A stretch of 64,000 nt of DNA from UBA2336 sp964419145 (GTDB lineage Bacteria; Bacteroidota; Bacteroidia; Cytophagales; Cyclobacteriaceae), in assembly GCA_964419145.1 (NCBI GenBank), contig CAYQOM010000006.1, positions 124,001 to 188,000 of the forward strand, read 5' to 3'. The translations under genes were made by a program, and so were the position numbers. The notes beneath the pieces are model-generated. The model was not told the DNA's origin and made no database searches. It was given only the letters and a program-made list of their open reading frames with translations. Positions 61,152 to 64,000 of this stretch are shown piece by piece. Numbering within the stretch: position 1 is the stretch's first letter; each line of letters starts with the position of its first letter.

Positions 61152-61756
61152 AAAACAGAATGACACAAATTGTCAAAAATCGGGATTATGTTCGTAACAT
61201 GAAAACAACACGAACCATGAGAACAGCAGCGATTAAAACCCAGAGCCCTGTACAGGAATTGTTTTTTATGATTGCCCCGCCCCGGCACATTGCCAGCGAT
61301 GTGGCCGTATTGAAAGACGATGTGCATTACCTGATCGGGCACGACTTTGAAGACCGTTTTTCGAAAGCGCACATCTCGCTGTTTAAATATACCGGTGAGC
61401 ATATTGAAGATATGATTGAGTTTGTGGAGGAAAAAGCTGCCTCGTTTGAAGCCTTTAATGTGTTTCTGAAAGATTTCAACGTATTCCATAACGGCTCAAA
61501 GCGCACCATCTACATGGACATCGTGAACAAGTATCCCATCCGCGAGATCTTTGAAAACCTGGTGAAAGAAGATCGTGATTTCACACCACACATTACCATT
61601 GCCAAAAACCTGTCTGCCGAAGATTTCTTAAAGTGTTGGCCATACCTGAAAGAATTGAACTACAGCAACCAGCATTTTCCATGCGACCGCATTACCGTGC
61701 TGGCACGTAATGGCAAGAAGTGGATGCATTATAAGGATATATGTTTTGGAAGGTAA
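61148..61756 (+). CDS. 2H phosphoesterase (2'-5' RNA ligase-like)
   Basis: 202 residues. The two HxS/T motifs are KAHISLFKY (His75) and FTPHITIAKNL (His148), the signature of 2H phosphoesterases such as ThpR/LigT. It overlaps dinB by four bases and lies before dnaE, so it is translated with the cassette. Role there is unknown: tRNA or cyclic phosphate repair is possible. Start could be an internal ATG (residue 5, 18 or 24). Confidence 0.88.
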   Translation: MKNRMTQIVKNRDYVRNMKTTRTMRTAAIKTQSPVQELFFMIAPPRHIASDVAVLKDDVHYLIGHDFEDRFSKAHISLFKYTGEHIEDMIEFVEEKAASFEAFNVFLKDFNVFHNGSKRTIYMDIVNKYPIREIFENLVKEDRDFTPHITIAKNLSAEDFLKCWPYLKELNYSNQHFPCDRITVLARNGKKWMHYKDICFGR

Positions 61757-61806
61757 GCATCGAATAAATATAATTAACCCGGTAACTGGCAACCGGCAAC
61801 CCATTT

Positions 61807-64000
61807 ATGTTCCTCAACTGCCATACCGCCTTCAGTTTCAAATACGGCACACTGCCGGTAGACAAGCTTTTTGAGGAAGCACGCAGGTGCGGTGTACGCA
61901 AACTCATTCTCACCGAAATCAACAATACCGCTTCATACATTGAAATGCTGCGGCTTTGTGAAGAACGAAAACCCGGCTCACCATTGGCCGGTGAACATCC
62001 GTACGCGTTGGAAATCGGTGTTGGGATTGAATGCCGTGACGGACATGAATTGCTGTATATCATACTGGCCAAAAACAACAACGGCTTCGAAAAAATCAAT
62101 CGGTTTCTCTCCCATCACAACCGCGAAAACAAAAAACTTCCAGAACGTGCCCCGGAAATCGAAGACACTTTCATCATCTATCCATTTGGAAAAACAGAAC
62201 CTGATCGGTTATGTACCAACGAATTTATCGGTGTACGTAAACATCAACTCAACCAATTTGCCCTCTACACGGCACGAAAGGAGTTTCCAGAAAAATTTGT
62301 GATCCTTCACCCGGTAACCTTTGCCACTAAAACTGATTTCAACACACACCGGCTGTTGCGCGCCATCGATAACAATACGCTGTTAAGTAAACTTCCCGCA
62401 CACGAACAGGCGCACCCCGAAGAAGTGATGATGAAGGAAGAAGAACTGGAGTACCATTTTCGTGCTTACCCGGAACTGATCCGGAACACACAGAAGATCA
62501 TGGACCAATGCTCCATTCATTTCAATCTAAAAGAGGACAAAAACAAAAAAACTGTGCTGGGTTCATCGCGAGCCGACTGGGATTTTCTGGTTACCCATGC
62601 GTGGGAAGGTTTTCAAAGTCGTTATGATGTGAGTAACCCTGAGTTGCGCGAACGCTTTGAACGGGAATTGAACATCATCAAACGAAAAGGCTTTGGCGCC
62701 TACTACCTCATCGCCTATGATCTTATACGGTTTGCCAAAGAACGCGGCTTCGAATACGTAGGCCGCGGCAGTGGAGCCAACAGTGTAGTGGCCTATTGTT
62801 TGGGCATCACCAACGTTGACCCGATTGAGCTTGATCTTTACTTCGAGCGGTTTTTAAATGTAGAGCGTTCCTCCCCTCCCGATTTCGACCTGGATTTTTC
62901 ATGGGACAACCGGGATGAAGTGTATGACTATCTCTTCCGCACGCATGATCCGAATCATGTTTGTTTACTCGGCACACACGTTACCTATCAAAAACGATCG
63001 GTACTGCGCGAACTCGGAAAAGTTTTTGGTTTACCCAAATCAGAAATCGACAGTATTGTAGATGAACCCCATAAACATAAAAACCGCGATCACATTACCG
63101 AGTTGATTTTTCGCTACGCAGATAAAATGAAAGACTTGCCTGCCAACATCTCCATCCACGCTGGTGGAGTGCTGATCACGGAAAAACCCATCTACGCCTA
63201 CACAGCTCTTGAACTCCCACCCAAAGGCTACCCGGTTTCACATTTTGAAATGCACAATGCCGAAGACATGGGCATTTTCAAATTTGATATCCTCAGTCAG
63301 CGGGGTTTAGGACACCTGAAAGAAACGGTAAAACATGTAAAAAGAAATCAAGGAATTGACATCAACATTCATCGCTTCAGTGATTTCAAAAAAGATGAGA
63401 AAATCAAAGATCTGATGCGCCACAGCCAGGCCATGGGTTGTTTCTATGTGGAGTCGCCCGCCATGCGCATGTTGTTGGGAAAGCTCCGTTGCGATGATTA
63501 CCTCACACTGGTAGCCGCCAGCTCCATCATTCGCCCGGGTGTGGCCCGCTCCGGAATGATGCGCACCTATATTGAACGCTTTCATGCCGTGCGAAATGGC
63601 GGAACGTACGAAGCCATTCATCCCTTAATGGATAAACTAATGAAGGAAACGTATGGTGTAATGGTGTATCAGGAAGATGTGATTAAGGTGGCCCATCACT
63701 TTGCCGGACTAACCTTAACGGAAGCCGATGTGTTGCGTAGAGGCATGTCGGGTAAGTACCGATCACGCGAAGAATTTAAACGCGTTCAGGATAAATTTCT
63801 TGAGAACTGTCGTGCGCGCAAATATCCCGAACACATTATTGAACGGGTTTGGTATGAAATCGAAAGCTTCTCCGGTTATTCCTTTGCCAAAGGCCACTCG
63901 GCCAGTTATGCTGTAGAGAGTTACCAAAGTTTATATTTGAAAGCACACTATCCACTGGAGTTCATGGTAGGCGTGATCAACAACTTTGGTGGCTTTTACA
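61807..64000 (+). CDS. dnaE: Error-prone DNA polymerase III alpha subunit (DnaE2/ImuC-like), 3' truncated by window
   Basis: C-family DNA polymerase, 731 codons visible, open at the window end. The N-terminal PHP domain (FLNCHTAFSFKYGTLPVDKL) lacks the usual metal ligands: TEINNT replaces TDHGN, so proofreading by PHP is unlikely. The polymerase core is intact: VGRGSGANSVVAYCLGITNVD, PDFDLDF (Asp359/361/363), and KFD near 494. DnaE with dinB and a LexA-like repressor fits the SOS mutagenesis group; it could also be the cell's only DnaE, but a housekeeping dnaE is normally not in such an operon. Confidence 0.93.
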   Translation, partial: MFLNCHTAFSFKYGTLPVDKLFEEARRCGVRKLILTEINNTASYIEMLRLCEERKPGSPLAGEHPYALEIGVGIECRDGHELLYIILAKNNNGFEKINRFLSHHNRENKKLPERAPEIEDTFIIYPFGKTEPDRLCTNEFIGVRKHQLNQFALYTARKEFPEKFVILHPVTFATKTDFNTHRLLRAIDNNTLLSKLPAHEQAHPEEVMMKEEELEYHFRAYPELIRNTQKIMDQCSIHFNLKEDKNKKTVLGSSRADWDFLVTHAWEGFQSRYDVSNPELRERFERELNIIKRKGFGAYYLIAYDLIRFAKERGFEYVGRGSGANSVVAYCLGITNVDPIELDLYFERFLNVERSSPPDFDLDFSWDNRDEVYDYLFRTHDPNHVCLLGTHVTYQKRSVLRELGKVFGLPKSEIDSIVDEPHKHKNRDHITELIFRYADKMKDLPANISIHAGGVLITEKPIYAYTALELPPKGYPVSHFEMHNAEDMGIFKFDILSQRGLGHLKETVKHVKRNQGIDINIHRFSDFKKDEKIKDLMRHSQAMGCFYVESPAMRMLLGKLRCDDYLTLVAASSIIRPGVARSGMMRTYIERFHAVRNGGTYEAIHPLMDKLMKETYGVMVYQEDVIKVAHHFAGLTLTEADVLRRGMSGKYRSREEFKRVQDKFLENCRARKYPEHIIERVWYEIESFSGYSFAKGHSASYAVESYQSLYLKAHYPLEFMVGVINNFGGFY

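Noticed and set aside
61871..62302. 143-residue plus ORF at 61.9 kb
   Set aside because: It is in another frame inside dnaE, whose own frame is intact from 61807.

Overview
The window looks like a chromosomal segment of a Bacteroidota member, most likely order Cytophagales. The reasons are two secreted proteins with type IX secretion (T9SS) or gliding-associated C-terminal domains, a TonB receptor with a CarboxypepD_reg-like domain, Bacteroidota-type DUF families (DUF3667, DUF2490), promoter-like TTG-N20-TAnnTTTG spacing instead of -35/-10 boxes, and little sign of Shine-Dalgarno sequences. I see no prophage, large transposon or CRISPR array. One 10-N assembly gap lies at 4005-4014.

Layout. 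1-4.4 kb: a small sulfur-related group (Tat-exported SoxB-like metallophosphatase, LysE exporter, thioredoxin, CstB-like persulfide dioxygenase-rhodanese). 4.5-6.1 kb: S8 protease. 6.3-7.1 kb: two tRNA-Leu genes (GAG, CAG) with broken extra tRNA 3' ends and a frameshifted GIY-YIG gene between repeated tRNA ends. 7.2-11.4 kb: gliding-associated surface protein and an RlmD-type methyltransferase. 11.4-21.8 kb: the branched-chain amino acid operon ilvE-ilvD-ilvB-ilvN-ilvC-leuC-leuD-leuB-leuA, preceded by a leader peptide rich in Leu/Val/Ile codons and a terminator/antiterminator pair. 21.8-29 kb: mixed housekeeping genes, including a second branched-chain aminotransferase, a PduO-type adenosyltransferase, an ABC ATPase and a hydrolase. 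29-35.7 kb: a 2234-residue T9SS protein with nine internal repeats. 35.7-48 kb: NRDE, DUF3667, rnhB, NUDIX, MATE, thioesterase, M24 peptidase, plsC, gatC, a membrane-TPR protein, a SET-domain protein and DUF2490. 48-53.7 kb: TonB receptor, two DUF4097-like proteins, and a HEAT-repeat anti-sigma candidate overlapping an ECF sigma gene. 53.8-59 kb: tRNA-Pro with a broken partial copy, gcvT, TPR, comB, MazG-like, VanX-like and dtd. 59-64 kb: an S24/LexA-like repressor divergent from dinB, a 2H phosphoesterase and dnaE (cut by the window end), with operator-like palindromes in the shared promoter region. This resembles a damage-inducible mutagenesis cassette.

How it fits together. The BCAA operon appears to be controlled mainly by attenuation: LeuA lacks the C-terminal regulatory domain and IlvN is only one ACT domain. 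Several convergent gene pairs abut or overlap at their stop codons. Small palindromes recur between genes, once inside leuB, and in the loops of broken tRNA copies.
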